Shown: positions 1 to 9,009, counted from the stretch's first letter. The stretch: 64,000 nucleotides of DNA from Bacillota bacterium (GCA_023390555.1 JAEWCQ010000042.1:14067-78066), one strand, 5' to 3'. Numbers and translations are program-made. Notes: a model not told the origin generated them from the sequence alone.

Positions 1-554
1 CCATACTTCGGTACCAGATAATTTGCGACGAACAACGCACTGCCGCCATAAACTGCCATCAGAAAAACAGAATCAAAATACGTAGACAACGGACGCTGGT
101 TCGGATTATTCGTAAGAACGGTCTGACCCGATTTTCCTGCCACGGTCTGTATCGTATAACCGATGATAAAAAATGCGTACACAACTATAAAATAGGGGAT
201 TCTCGCCGCACCCGGCAGTTCATGGGTGGTCAGAAACAAGAAAACGACGCTGAGTGCCATGATCAGATTGCCCAGCAGCATAAAAGGCCGGAACTTTCCA
301 AACCGGCCCCTGGTCTTATCCAGAAAAAAGCCGATGATCGGATCCGTTACTCCGTTAAAAATGTTGAGTCCTGTCAGCAGGCAGGATATAAGCATCACGG
401 AAAATCCGGCAATCGAATTTCCATAATAAGAGATATATCCCATCAATGCAAGGTACAGATTTGTAGCCGCATTGTTGAGCGAAAACAGGCCGATCTGATA
501 GATCTTTGCATTATTATATTTTAAATTGTCCGTTTCTTTCTGAAGTTTGATCAT
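1..554 (-). CDS. GPH-family sugar:cation symporter, 5' part (gene runs off the window)
   Basis: This is the N-terminal 184 residues or so of a MelB/GPH-type sugar symporter in the cytoplasmic membrane; the rest lies beyond position 1. Translation from the ATG at 554 gives MIKLQKETDNLKYNN, followed by hydrophobic helices. Between helices 2 and 3 it has the family signature GVTDPIIGFFLDKTRGRFGK, a cytoplasmic loop typical of MelB, XylP and GusB relatives. A weak AGGTG ribosome site precedes the start. It lies 21 bases downstream of the patatin-like gene on the same strand, so the two are probably co-transcribed. The substrate cannot be told from this part. The family call is firm. Confidence 0.85.
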   Translation of the reverse strand, partial: MIKLQKETDNLKYNNAKIYQIGLFSLNNAATNLYLALMGYISYYGNSIAGFSVMLISCLLTGLNIFNGVTDPIIGFFLDKTRGRFGKFRPFMLLGNLIMALSVVFLFLTTHELPGAARIPYFIVVYAFFIIGYTIQTVAGKSGQTVLTNNPNQRPLSTYFDSVFLMAVYGGSALFVANYLVPKY

Positions 555-575
555 ATTAACACCTGTGACATTCCG

Positions 576-1427
576 CTAAGCCTTCAGATAATTTTTCAGT
601 GCTACCATCTGTTCCTTTGCCTTCAGATAACCCTCTTCATACAGCATTTCCAGTTTTTTTGGATCGGATTCCGTCCTGCCGATTCCAAATGTGGTATCCG
701 GTGCAATGACAAATACCTTTCCTTCTTTCTCCAGTTGGAGCAGTTCCTTCATACAGGCATTGTAATGGTCTGCACGCGCATAGAGCCCCTGTACGATTTT
801 CGGATATTTTTTATAAATCAGGGCTGATACCTTGATTCCGCGCTCCGTTGTCTTTACGTAGTCCCGTTCTCTCGTAAGAACCACAATGTTTTTGTCACAG
901 CCTTCCTGAATTGCCTGCTGATATGGAATTGAATCTGCGATTCCGCCATCCAGATAGTAATGCTTTCCAACCTTGACCGGCTGAAAAAGAACCGGCAGGG
1001 AACAGCTTGCCACGATCAGGTCAAAATGACTCTTATCTCTTGGTACCTCAATGTATTCTGCTTTACCCGTATGTATATTTGTGACCGTGGCCACCACTTT
1101 ACCCGGATAAGCGGCAAACGTCTCATAATCAAATGGAAGAAGTTTATTGGGAACTTCTCCAAATGCATATTCTACATTATAAAAAGTTCTCTTTTCCCGA
1201 TTAAACAGATGACGGAAACCCTGATATTGCCTTTCATGCATATAATCCTTTGCAAGACGCAGATTTCTGCCCTTCTGCTTCGACAGATAGGATATTCCAA
1301 ATGCAATTCCCGCAGAGACCCCGATAAAATAATCGGGCATCAGACCTTCCTCCAAAAAAGCGTCAGACACTCCGCAGGAAAATAATGTTCTGCTGGCTCC
1401 GCCTTCAAATGTCATTCCAAGTTTCAT
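576..1427 (-). CDS. Patatin-like phospholipase family protein
   Basis: A 283-residue protein of the bacterial patatin/RssA-type serine lipase family, a likely acyl hydrolase acting on phospholipid or lipid esters. It shows the three family elements in order: a Gly-rich oxyanion segment near residues 8-12 (EGGAS), the nucleophile elbow GVSAG with Ser38, and the catalytic Asp160 in DGG. The length matches the compact bacterial subgroup (YjjU/YlbK-like). There is no signal peptide, so it is probably cytosolic. The start has a good upstream AGGTGATAATCGT context, and a -10-like TATACT lies near 1496-1501 on the minus strand. It is first in a unit with the sugar symporter. The biological substrate is unknown. 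Confidence 0.85.
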   Translation of the reverse strand: MKLGMTFEGGASRTLFSCGVSDAFLEEGLMPDYFIGVSAGIAFGISYLSKQKGRNLRLAKDYMHERQYQGFRHLFNREKRTFYNVEYAFGEVPNKLLPFDYETFAAYPGKVVATVTNIHTGKAEYIEVPRDKSHFDLIVASCSLPVLFQPVKVGKHYYLDGGIADSIPYQQAIQEGCDKNIVVLTRERDYVKTTERGIKVSALIYKKYPKIVQGLYARADHYNACMKELLQLEKEGKVFVIAPDTTFGIGRTESDPKKLEMLYEEGYLKAKEQMVALKNYLKA

Positions 1428-1593
1428 ACGATTATCACCTCCAACTTCTTTTCGACGGGTACCTGAGGCCGGATACCTGTCCTTTTTTCGAAGTTAGTAT
1501 AACATACTTTTTCAATTTCTTTGCATTATAATTTTATAAATTATGTATAATATTTCCATTCTGCTTCGTTTTTATCACGAAAACTCGAATCTG

Positions 1594-1624
1594 TGTGAAT
1601 GTTATGTGAATGTTACGTGAAGTA
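1594..1624. promoter_or_regulatory. 11-bp direct repeats, Pho-box-like
   Basis: Two exact copies of TGTGAATGTTA (1594-1604 and 1605-1615) are followed by the partial copy CGTGAAGTA (1616-1624). On the other strand this reads as TTCAC units at 11-bp period, one helical turn. That is the geometry bound by OmpR-class response regulators such as PhoB/PhoP. The rest of the 1428-1757 gap holds the patatin promoter region and the leader of the Ser-rich gene; no other gene is visible. Confidence 0.4.
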
Positions 1625-1757
1625 GGTTAAGTTTTCCATTTCTGTATCCGAAATCCATTTTGTTCAGGCAAGGAAGCCCTGCCGGTATTTTTCGGCATGT
1701 TACACAGGATGTACACACAATAAAATTATATTTCATTTCAGAAAGGGCGGTATTGCT

Positions 1758-2270
1758 ATGTCAATTGAAAACCTCAGTGATTACCTAAATTCCATCAGTA
1801 CATTGTCCACGTCCGTGGTACAGTCTGCAACTGCTGCAAGCACTTCGACAGCAGGCACATCTTCAGATTCGGACAGTGACAGCTACGTCTCCAGCGTTTC
1901 CAGTTCTTCCGAAGCGCAGGTATGCGACACCTACAACGATATTCTAAAGAAGATCGCACAGGCACTCGCTTCTTCCTCTTCCAGCAACTCAGAGGAGTCC
2001 TCCAACACAGACGATTCTTCCTCCTCTACGGAAGCAGTCGCAGGCTCTGCCGGAGGCTCCGGAAGTGATTCATCCGAAAGCAGCGAAACAGAGACGGAGA
2101 TCGTTACCATAAACGGCATCACCTATTTGCAGACAACGACCACCGAAAATGGTGTGGAGACCGTCACACGTACCGTACTCGGTGCTGATCAGTCGGAATC
2201 GACGGATGATCTGCTTTCTTCCCTGCTGGAAGAATCCTCTTCTGACGACAAGAAAACGGATACGCTGTAG
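1758..2270 (+). CDS. Ser-rich low-complexity protein of unknown function
   Basis: A 170-residue protein that I do not recognise. It has no signal peptide or membrane segment. Long runs of Ser, Asp and Glu (about residues 40-120) surround a short amphipathic stretch, YNDILKKIAQALASS. They are followed by a better-ordered C-terminal part (NGITYLQTTTTENGVE, then TVTRTVLG) that could form beta strands, and an acidic tail. The ribosome site GAAAGGGCGG lies 8-9 bases before the ATG. It is a lone plus-strand gene in a minus-strand neighbourhood. A similar Ser/Thr-rich protein is encoded at 42420-43043. The composition fits an extracellular or intrinsically disordered protein, but no export signal is seen. 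Confidence 0.6.
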   Translation: MSIENLSDYLNSISTLSTSVVQSATAASTSTAGTSSDSDSDSYVSSVSSSSEAQVCDTYNDILKKIAQALASSSSSNSEESSNTDDSSSSTEAVAGSAGGSGSDSSESSETETEIVTINGITYLQTTTTENGVETVTRTVLGADQSESTDDLLSSLLEESSSDDKKTDTL

Positions 2271-2354
2271 TGCTCACCCGGTCACCGGTGAAACAGTTCC
2301 CGCGCGGGAAAAAATTGTTTGATCGCTCCGCATAACTTCAGCAACGGATATTCA

Positions 2355-2395
2355 AAAGGAGGGCCTCCCAAAAATGTGCCGGAAAACCCTCCTTT
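2355..2395 (+). terminator. Terminator-like hairpin after the Ser-rich gene
   Basis: AAAGGAGGG (2355-2363) pairs with CCCTCCTTT (2387-2395). The T run is short, so this is a weak candidate for the end of the plus-strand Ser-rich transcript. Confidence 0.4.
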
Positions 2396-2396
2396 G

Positions 2397-2432
2397 CGTA
2401 AAAAAGTACCTGATTACTGCTTCAGGTACTTT
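2397..2432 (-). terminator. Rho-independent terminator of the dgc-nfeD transcript
   Basis: A perfect 11-bp stem (AAAGTACCTGA 2403-2413 with TCAGGTACTTT 2422-2432) has an 8-nt loop. On the minus strand it is followed by six T residues. It lies 17 bases after the NfeD-like stop. Confidence 0.9.
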
Positions 2433-2448
2433 CCTGATATCGCATGAT

Positions 2449-2880
2449 TTATTCTTCTATTTTTTCCAGTATGAGCTTGACGCCGGTAACCTCAACGACT
2501 CTTGCAATCGTATCTGCCGGAAAACAAACGGCATCATCGGCACTCCGTGCCGTCCACTCCTGACCGTTTAATACGGCGGTTCCGGTTCCTGCACGGTTAT
2601 CTACTGTCTCGGTAACTTTCACGGTCTGTCCCGCAGCCTCCTCATAATTCGTTTTAATCCGATGCGGATTGATGAATTTTATCGCCCAAGGTCTTGTAAA
2701 GTACAGCAATAAAAACGATACTGCAAAGAAGACGATAACCTGCCAGAAGGTATTTAGTCCCAACCCATATACAATCAGTGCAGCCAGGCCACCTCCTGCA
2801 AACCAGATGGTTGTAAGCCCTACCGTAATAATCTCAATTATCAGGAATGCAATGATTAATCCTATCCAGAAAATAAACAT
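2449..2880 (-). CDS. NfeD-like membrane protein
   Basis: A 143-residue NfeD-family protein. The N-terminal half (about residues 1-62) holds two or three hydrophobic helices with the family-typical IIEIITVGLTTIWFAGGGLAA. The C-terminal half (about 78-143) is a small OB-fold domain (GQTVKVTETVDN, GQEWTARS). Members of this short class usually partner with SPFH/flotillin proteins or proteases in membrane quality control; no such partner lies beside it here. The start codon directly abuts the stop of the diguanylate cyclase gene, and its ribosome site AAAGGAGGAG lies within the end of that gene, so the two are translationally linked. Confidence 0.85.
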   Translation of the reverse strand: MFIFWIGLIIAFLIIEIITVGLTTIWFAGGGLAALIVYGLGLNTFWQVIVFFAVSFLLLYFTRPWAIKFINPHRIKTNYEEAAGQTVKVTETVDNRAGTGTAVLNGQEWTARSADDAVCFPADTIARVVEVTGVKLILEKIEE

Positions 2881-4566
2881 CTATACTCCTCCTTTTTCTT
2901 TGTAATGTCTTTTATAATCATACATATGATGATCTGCCTGCTCATAGACTTTCCAGGCGCTCATATGCGGTTTCTCATAATTGTCCGCATATCCATAGGA
3001 TACCGAAATGCTATATGGTCTGTTTCCGCTGGCATTCGCGCTTTCAACACACGCGCCCATTTCAGACATATATTCTTCCACTACATCCCGCGGACAGTAG
3101 TCCAGGATCACAATGAACTCATCGCCGCCCATTCTTCCCACAAATCCTCTTTCGGCGAATGTATTCTCTAATATACTTGCAAAACGCATCAGCAGCTCAT
3201 CTCCAACTGCATGACCGTAGATGTCATTGATCTCCTTAAAACAATTCAGATCCATATTGATAATCGTAAGCGGCGTGGCTGTCTGATCATACTGCCGGAA
3301 CACTTCTTCACAGCTCGCGCGGTTTTTGATATTCGTCAGAGCATCGGTATACGCCATCTGAATCAGTGTCTTTCGCTCCATGTTCTCCGCCACACGCTCC
3401 ATTAGCATAAATACAAAACTCAGTATCATGGCTATGACAAAAGCCAGCAGTCCGACCTGCATCAGCGTTACCGAAAGATCCAGCTTCGTCCATCCATATT
3501 GATCAATTGTGTAGCGTAGAATGTCCGCCGCCACAAAACAGATAAACACCAGAATTCCGGCGGCAAAAATACGAACAGCCGTTTTCTTCGTCTGATTTGC
3601 CCATTTTAACGCTATGACAACAATGGAAATACCGCAAACAAGAGCCATGATATGATACAGGATCAGGGTTCTTGAGAAATGCGCAATATTCGTGAAATTC
3701 AAAAAAAGCAGAACCGCATCGCAACCTGCAAATGCAATGCCGAGCCAGCGGATGGTCTTTCGATACCGCGCACCGACCAGCATATCATATAGGAAGAACA
3801 GCATGCAGATTGGTGCAAGATACAGGCTGATATACTCTATGTTACAGATCAGATGAAAATCTGTCGTCATCAATTCAATGAGTTGACTGTAACAAACCAG
3901 CCATTGTGCCACCAGTATCGCAAAGCCGGCGATCCAAAACAGCACATGAAGCCGCCTTCCCCTGCCATGCATACATGCGGTGATGATTAGCGTAACCCAT
4001 CCGAAACACAGGAGAAATCCGGAAACCAGTCCCGTCAGCAGATTGCCGGAAATCATATCGGAATAGATACTGCCCGTCTCCTGCAGATATACCTCTGACA
4101 GTCGTGAAAAAGCGCCATTTTCCTGTACATTCTGAACAATCTGTATTTGCTTTCCCTCATATTGGTACGGCAATTCTATCCAGATATCACCGCTTCCCAC
4201 CATCTGATTTTTTTGTGCATATTCTTCTCCATATGCATATATCTCCTCGCCGTCCATATAGACATGTACGGTCGAATGTTTTGCATGAAACCGCAAAGAT
4301 ACCTGCTTGAAATCTGTCTTCGGCAGAATCGTCGTAAGCGTTATGCGGTCGCCTTTCTCTGTCAGTGGAAAAGTAAGGGACGATAAATACTTCGTATCGT
4401 AGGTCTGGCTGTTGATCTGGACAGTCCAATCATTCCGGATTGGGATCTGACACTCCTTTTTCGTTCCAAAAAGCGGATAAAGGATTGCAGTTATCCCCGT
4501 AACGACCAGAACCAGACATACAACTTTTATCGTGGCCCTTATCACGATTTTTCTGACACTCTCCAT
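2881..4566 (-). CDS. Membrane diguanylate cyclase (GGDEF)
   Basis: A 561-residue membrane protein predicted to make cyclic di-GMP from two GTP. After an N-terminal helix comes a beta-rich extracytoplasmic region of about 140 residues. Then follow about seven transmembrane helices (roughly residues 170-390, a 7TMR-DISM-like layout). The C-terminal GGDEF domain has DALTNIKNR, MDLNCFKEINDIYGHAVGDE and an intact GGDEF at about residues 480-484. The RxxD inhibitory site expected upstream of GGDEF is absent. A start at 4566 is chosen because GGGCGGGG precedes it; an ATG seven codons earlier (4587) has no ribosome site. It is co-transcribed with the NfeD-like gene. The ligand of the sensor part is unknown. 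Confidence 0.9.
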   Translation of the reverse strand: MESVRKIVIRATIKVVCLVLVVTGITAILYPLFGTKKECQIPIRNDWTVQINSQTYDTKYLSSLTFPLTEKGDRITLTTILPKTDFKQVSLRFHAKHSTVHVYMDGEEIYAYGEEYAQKNQMVGSGDIWIELPYQYEGKQIQIVQNVQENGAFSRLSEVYLQETGSIYSDMISGNLLTGLVSGFLLCFGWVTLIITACMHGRGRRLHVLFWIAGFAILVAQWLVCYSQLIELMTTDFHLICNIEYISLYLAPICMLFFLYDMLVGARYRKTIRWLGIAFAGCDAVLLFLNFTNIAHFSRTLILYHIMALVCGISIVVIALKWANQTKKTAVRIFAAGILVFICFVAADILRYTIDQYGWTKLDLSVTLMQVGLLAFVIAMILSFVFMLMERVAENMERKTLIQMAYTDALTNIKNRASCEEVFRQYDQTATPLTIINMDLNCFKEINDIYGHAVGDELLMRFASILENTFAERGFVGRMGGDEFIVILDYCPRDVVEEYMSEMGACVESANASGNRPYSISVSYGYADNYEKPHMSAWKVYEQADHHMYDYKRHYKEKGGV

Positions 4567-4668
4567 GGCATAACCCCGCCCATTCATGCAAGCATGAAAG
4601 CATTACTTTCTTCTATGTTCTGATGTATCTATATTATAACAGAATATTGCTATAATAAAAACAGGTAT

Positions 4669-5142
4669 TTACTCTTTTTTCCCCGTATTCCTTGCGACAT
4701 TTTCATGCACAATTTTCAACAGATGCTTTAACTGTGCGACCTCCTCTGGCGTCATTCCCTGCACCAGCATTCTTTCCATATCTTCAATGTGAACGATAAC
4801 GCTCTGCTGAATATTCGTTGCCTTCTGCGTCAGAAATATCTTTTTCAGCCTGCCATCATGATCCACCGGTTTGCGGACAATCAGTTCCCGTTTTTCCATA
4901 AGCTTTAACATGTTTGTTGCAGTCGCTCTTGAGATATCAAATCTCTCCTCAATGTCCTTCTGATAAATATCTTTCTCCTGCCTGTGATAAAGAAAACCAA
5001 TCACCCATGCCTGCATCGGAGTCAGATTTTTATTCTGCTTTTTCATATGCCGATCCGCATGCATACCGATCAGATTGTGGATGGTTCGGATTTCATATCC
5101 GACTCTGATTTCATTTTCTTCTTTCCAATCTTTTTCTTCCAT
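4669..5142 (-). CDS. MarR-family transcriptional regulator
   Basis: A 157-residue winged-helix regulator of the MarR family. The helix-turn-helix and wing are visible around residues 60-100 (DIEERFDISRATATNMLKLM, then MEKRELIVRKPVDHDGRLKK, with the typical D-x-R wing). It is divergent from the ABC exporter genes. The shared 5143-5289 region has promoters in both directions and a perfect inverted repeat next to the exporter -10 box. By family precedent it represses the exporter and itself and is released by a small-molecule ligand. The ligand cannot be inferred. Confidence 0.92.
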   Translation of the reverse strand: MEEKDWKEENEIRVGYEIRTIHNLIGMHADRHMKKQNKNLTPMQAWVIGFLYHRQEKDIYQKDIEERFDISRATATNMLKLMEKRELIVRKPVDHDGRLKKIFLTQKATNIQQSVIVHIEDMERMLVQGMTPEEVAQLKHLLKIVHENVARNTGKKE

Positions 5143-5219
5143 ATGGGCTCTCCTGATTTCTCCATACTTTGTATCATGGCTATTATTGTCATATTTTTTT
5201 CACTCTGTCAAGATTTCTG

Positions 5220-5248
5220 TTGACAATAAAAATAAATCATATTATATT
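5220..5248 (+). promoter_or_regulatory. Promoter of the ABC exporter operon
   Basis: A -35 TTGACA (5220-5225), a 17-bp spacer and a -10 TATATT (5243-5248) give a near-consensus housekeeping promoter. A divergent TTGACA for the MarR gene lies at 5206-5211 on the minus strand. Confidence 0.8.
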
Positions 5249-5264
5249 TGTTAGTACGCTAACA
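5249..5264. promoter_or_regulatory. MarR operator candidate
   Basis: A perfect inverted repeat, TGTTAG-TACG-CTAACA, begins directly after the -10 box. Binding there would block transcription initiation. The TTAG-N4-CTAA core is the kind of site used by MarR proteins. Confidence 0.7.
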
Positions 5265-5289
5265 TATTTTGCAAAAGGAAGTGATATCT

Positions 5290-7041
5290 ATGCTAAAAAC
5301 ACTGGGTGCGCAAATCAAAGAATTCAAGCGCGATTCCCTTCTAACTCCGTTATTTATGATCTTGGAAGTTCTGATGGAGACTATTATTCCCCTATTGATG
5401 GCTTCAATCATAGATGATGGTGTGGAGACCGGCGACATCCATCATATTTATTTCATCGGTGCCTGGATGGTAGTAGCTGCATCTTTTTCCCTCTTTTCCG
5501 GCATCATGGGTGGAAAATATGGTGCAAGAGCATCTGCCGGTTTTGCCCGTAACTTAAGGAAAGCCATGTTTCAAAATATTCAGGCATTCTCCTTCTCCAA
5601 CATTGATAAGTACAGTACCGCAGGTCTTGTTACCCGTATGACCACGGATGTCACCAATCTGCAGAACTCCTATCAGATGATTCTTCGTATGTGTACCAGG
5701 GCCCCGGCCAGTCTGATCTGTGCCATGATTATGGCATTTGTCATCAGTCCGCGCCTTGCGAGCATCTATCTGATCGCCGTTCTCGTTCTTGGAGCCGTAC
5801 TTGTGCTCATTATATCGCGTGCCATGAAATACTTTACGCAGGTCTTTCGCAAATACGATGATCTCAACAGCAGTGTGCAGGAAAATGTTTCCGGCATCCG
5901 GGTTGTGAAAGCTTACGTACGTGAAGATTATGAGACAGGCCGCTTTCGTCATGCGAGCGACAACATCTATCGTATGTTTGTCAAAGCCGAAAGCATTGTT
6001 GCACTGAATGCCCCGTTTATGCAGATTACCGTATATGCCTGCATTCTTGGAATCAGCTGGTTTGGTGCAAAGATGGTCGTCGGCTCTGCACTTACGACCG
6101 GACAGCTGATGAGCCTCTTATCCTATTGTATGAATATCCTGATGAGTCTTATGATGCTTTCCATGATCTTTGTTATGATATCCATGAGTATTGCAAGTGC
6201 AGAACGTATTACCGAGGTCTTAAATGAAAAGAGTGATCTTGCCAATCCGGAAAATCCGGATTATGAAATCCCGGACGGAAGCATCATATTTGATCATGTA
6301 TTTTTCAGCTATCATAAGGATAACGATTCTCCGGTTCTTTCGGATATCGACCTTGCGATTCAATCAGGAGAGACAATTGGTATCCTTGGCGGTACGGGAA
6401 GTTCCAAATCGAGCCTTGTAAACCTGATCAGCCGTCTCTATGACGTAACGGACGGTTCGATCCGTGTCGGCGGAAAGGACATTCGTTCCTACGACCTGCA
6501 GACGCTCCGGAATCAGGTCGCAGTCGTTTTACAGAATAATATCCTCTTTTCCGGCACGATATTCGATAATCTGCGCTGGGGAAATAAGGATGCCACAGAA
6601 GAAGAATGTATCCGTGCCTGCGAGCAGGCCTGTGCGGATGAATTTATCCGGACATTCCCGGAGCAGTACAATACCCATATTGAGCAGGGCGGTACCAATG
6701 TTTCCGGCGGACAGAAGCAGCGTCTTTGCATTGCCCGTGCGCTTTTAAAAAAGCCTAAGATTCTGATACTGGATGATTCTACCAGTGCCGTAGATACAGC
6801 AACCGATGCAAAAATCCGGACTGCACTTGGCACAGAGATTCCGAACACGACAAAGCTTATCATTGCGCAGCGTATTTCAAGCATTCAGAATGCAGATAAA
6901 ATCCTTGTCCTTGATGACGGAAAGGTAAACGGATTCGGATCCCACGAAGAGCTTCTTACTTCCAATGAGATTTACCGCGATATCTATGAGTCCCAGACAA
7001 ACGGCGGCGGTGACTTTGATGAGAATGGAGGTGACAAGTAA
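5290..7041 (+). CDS. Heterodimeric multidrug ABC exporter, subunit with degenerate catalytic site
   Basis: A 583-residue half-transporter with a six-helix exporter domain (about residues 10-310) and a C-terminal ATPase. The Walker A segment reads GGTGSSKSS (Lys about 373), the signature is VSGGQKQR, and Walker B is LILDDSTSAVD. The catalytic Glu after Walker B is Asp, which makes this the non-catalytic-site half of a TM287/288-, LmrCD- or BmrCD-like pair. The start at 5290 follows AAAGGAAGTG; an ATG seven codons upstream lacks a ribosome site. It overlaps the next gene by one base (TAATG). Its position beside a MarR regulator suggests inducible drug or metabolite export. Confidence 0.92.
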   Translation: MLKTLGAQIKEFKRDSLLTPLFMILEVLMETIIPLLMASIIDDGVETGDIHHIYFIGAWMVVAASFSLFSGIMGGKYGARASAGFARNLRKAMFQNIQAFSFSNIDKYSTAGLVTRMTTDVTNLQNSYQMILRMCTRAPASLICAMIMAFVISPRLASIYLIAVLVLGAVLVLIISRAMKYFTQVFRKYDDLNSSVQENVSGIRVVKAYVREDYETGRFRHASDNIYRMFVKAESIVALNAPFMQITVYACILGISWFGAKMVVGSALTTGQLMSLLSYCMNILMSLMMLSMIFVMISMSIASAERITEVLNEKSDLANPENPDYEIPDGSIIFDHVFFSYHKDNDSPVLSDIDLAIQSGETIGILGGTGSSKSSLVNLISRLYDVTDGSIRVGGKDIRSYDLQTLRNQVAVVLQNNILFSGTIFDNLRWGNKDATEEECIRACEQACADEFIRTFPEQYNTHIEQGGTNVSGGQKQRLCIARALLKKPKILILDDSTSAVDTATDAKIRTALGTEIPNTTKLIIAQRISSIQNADKILVLDDGKVNGFGSHEELLTSNEIYRDIYESQTNGGGDFDENGGDK

Positions 7042-8951
7042 TGCCAGGACCAAGGAACAGTACCAAAAATACCCAAGGCCAAAAGCCCAAAGTAGCCAAT
7101 CCGGGACGCCTGTTTCAGCGTCTGATGGCCTATATTATAAAACGATACCTGATACATTGTATTTTTGTTGTAATATTTATTTTTATCAGCGTACTTTCGA
7201 GCGTTCAGGGAACCATGTTTTTACAGACTCTGATTGACGATTATATTCTTCCGCTGCTCGGTTCCAAGAATCCGGATTTTTCCGGGCTTGCCTCTGCCAT
7301 TCAGCGTGTTGCCTTCTTTTATGCCTGCGGTGCACTGGCAACCTATCTTTACAACCGGATTATGGTAAACGTGACACAGGGAACATTACGCGCACTGCGT
7401 GTAGATATGTACACACACATGGAAAAGCTTCCAATCCGATTTTTTGATACGCACGCGCACGGTGACGTTATGTCTACCTATACGAATGACATCGACACCC
7501 TCCGCCAGATGATCAGTCAGAGTATTCCTCAGCTGCTCAACAGCGTAATTACGATTGTAAGTGTATTTGTCAGCATGCTGATCCTCAATATTCCGCTTAC
7601 TTTTCTGACACTTTTCATGGTTGCCATCATGCTCTACACGACCAAACATCTTGCCGGAAAAAGCGCTTCCTACTTCATCGCTCAACAGCGTGATATCGGT
7701 ACGGTAAACGGTTACATTGAAGAGATGATGAACGGTCAGAAGGTAATCAAGGTCTTCTGCCACGAAGAAGAAAGCATCGATCAGTTTAATCATTTAAATG
7801 ATCAGCTGTTTGACAGCGCTTACAACGCAAATAAATTTGCCAACATTCTGATGCCGTTTATTGCCCAGATTGGAAATATCAGCTATGTGCTCTGCGCCAT
7901 TGTCGGCGGTATTCTTGCACTTGGCAGTGTCGGCGGTTTTACCCTTGGCGGTCTTGCCGGTTTCCTGACATTTAACAAAAGCTTCAATATGCCGATTAAT
8001 CAGGTCAGCCAGCAGTTAAACAGTATTGTCATGGCCCTGGCAGGCTCTGATCGAATTTTCCGGCTGCTTGACGAGAAAGTGGAAACAGATGACGGCTATG
8101 TAACTCTGGTAAATGCCAAATCGGAAAACGGAACGATTACAGAAACAAAAGAGCACACCGGTCTATGGGCCTGGAAACACATCCATCAGGCAGACGGTTC
8201 TGTAGAATATAAGGAATTGACCGGTGATGTGGTATTTGACGATGTTGATTTCGGCTACACCGAGGAAAAGACCGTGCTTCACAATGTGGATCTCTACGCC
8301 ACACCGGGACAGAAAATCGCTTTTGTCGGTTCAACCGGTGCCGGAAAGACTACCATTACGAATCTGATTAACCGCTTTTATGATATTTCCGACGGAAAGA
8401 TCCGTTATGACGGGATTAATATTAATAAGATCAAAAAGTCAGATCTGCGGCATTCCCTTGGAATCGTTCTTCAGGATACGCATCTGTTTACCAATACCGT
8501 CATGGAAAATATCCGCTACGGAAGACTCGACGCCACCGATGAAGAAGTATACGCCGCAGCACGTCTTGCCAACGCAGACTCTTTCATCCGCCATCTGCCG
8601 GAAGGTTATCAGACAGTTCTGACCGGTGATGGTGCAAGTTTAAGTCAGGGACAACGGCAGCTTCTCGCGATTGCAAGAGCGGCCATTGCAGACCCGCCGG
8701 TATTAATTCTCGATGAAGCGACCAGTTCCATCGATACAAGAACGGAGCGGATTGTACAGGATGGTATGGATAAGCTGATGAAGGGGCGTACCACTTTTGT
8801 TATCGCACACCGCCTCTCCACGGTAAGGAACAGCGACTGTATTATCGTTCTTGAACAGGGACGCGTCATTGAACGCGGAAATCACGAACAGCTGATTTCC
8901 CAAAAAGGAAAATACTACCAGCTTTACACCGGAAATTTTGCAGAGGGCTGA
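7041..8951 (+). CDS. Heterodimeric multidrug ABC exporter, catalytic subunit
   Basis: A 636-residue exporter half with an N-terminal extension of about 35 polar residues, six transmembrane helices, and an ATPase domain. The ATPase has a canonical Walker A (GSTGAGKTT), the signature SLSQGQRQ and a Walker B with its catalytic Glu (VLILDEATSSID). An insertion of about 40 residues between the membrane domain and the ATPase (around residues 350-395) makes it longer than usual. It is translated from the TAATG overlap, with GGAGGTG upstream, so the two halves are made together. It pairs with the preceding degenerate subunit. Confidence 0.93.
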   Translation: MPGPRNSTKNTQGQKPKVANPGRLFQRLMAYIIKRYLIHCIFVVIFIFISVLSSVQGTMFLQTLIDDYILPLLGSKNPDFSGLASAIQRVAFFYACGALATYLYNRIMVNVTQGTLRALRVDMYTHMEKLPIRFFDTHAHGDVMSTYTNDIDTLRQMISQSIPQLLNSVITIVSVFVSMLILNIPLTFLTLFMVAIMLYTTKHLAGKSASYFIAQQRDIGTVNGYIEEMMNGQKVIKVFCHEEESIDQFNHLNDQLFDSAYNANKFANILMPFIAQIGNISYVLCAIVGGILALGSVGGFTLGGLAGFLTFNKSFNMPINQVSQQLNSIVMALAGSDRIFRLLDEKVETDDGYVTLVNAKSENGTITETKEHTGLWAWKHIHQADGSVEYKELTGDVVFDDVDFGYTEEKTVLHNVDLYATPGQKIAFVGSTGAGKTTITNLINRFYDISDGKIRYDGININKIKKSDLRHSLGIVLQDTHLFTNTVMENIRYGRLDATDEEVYAAARLANADSFIRHLPEGYQTVLTGDGASLSQGQRQLLAIARAAIADPPVLILDEATSSIDTRTERIVQDGMDKLMKGRTTFVIAHRLSTVRNSDCIIVLEQGRVIERGNHEQLISQKGKYYQLYTGNFAEG

Positions 8952-8967
8952 TTTCAGGAGGATTCAA

Positions 8968-9009
8968 AAAAGCTGCGGGACGAAACGTCTGTTTCATCCC
9001 GCAGCTTTT
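8968..9009. terminator. Bidirectional terminator
   Basis: AAAAGCTGCGGGA (8968-8980) pairs with TCCCGCAGCTTTT (8997-9009), with an inner GAAAC/GTTTC extension. It separates the plus-strand exporter operon from the convergent gene at 9048-9392 and can serve both. Confidence 0.9.

Noticed and set aside
2297..2310. GC-rich palindrome TTCCCGCGCGGGAA considered as a terminator or operator
   Set aside because: There is no loop and no T tract on the coding strand; better hairpins lie just downstream.
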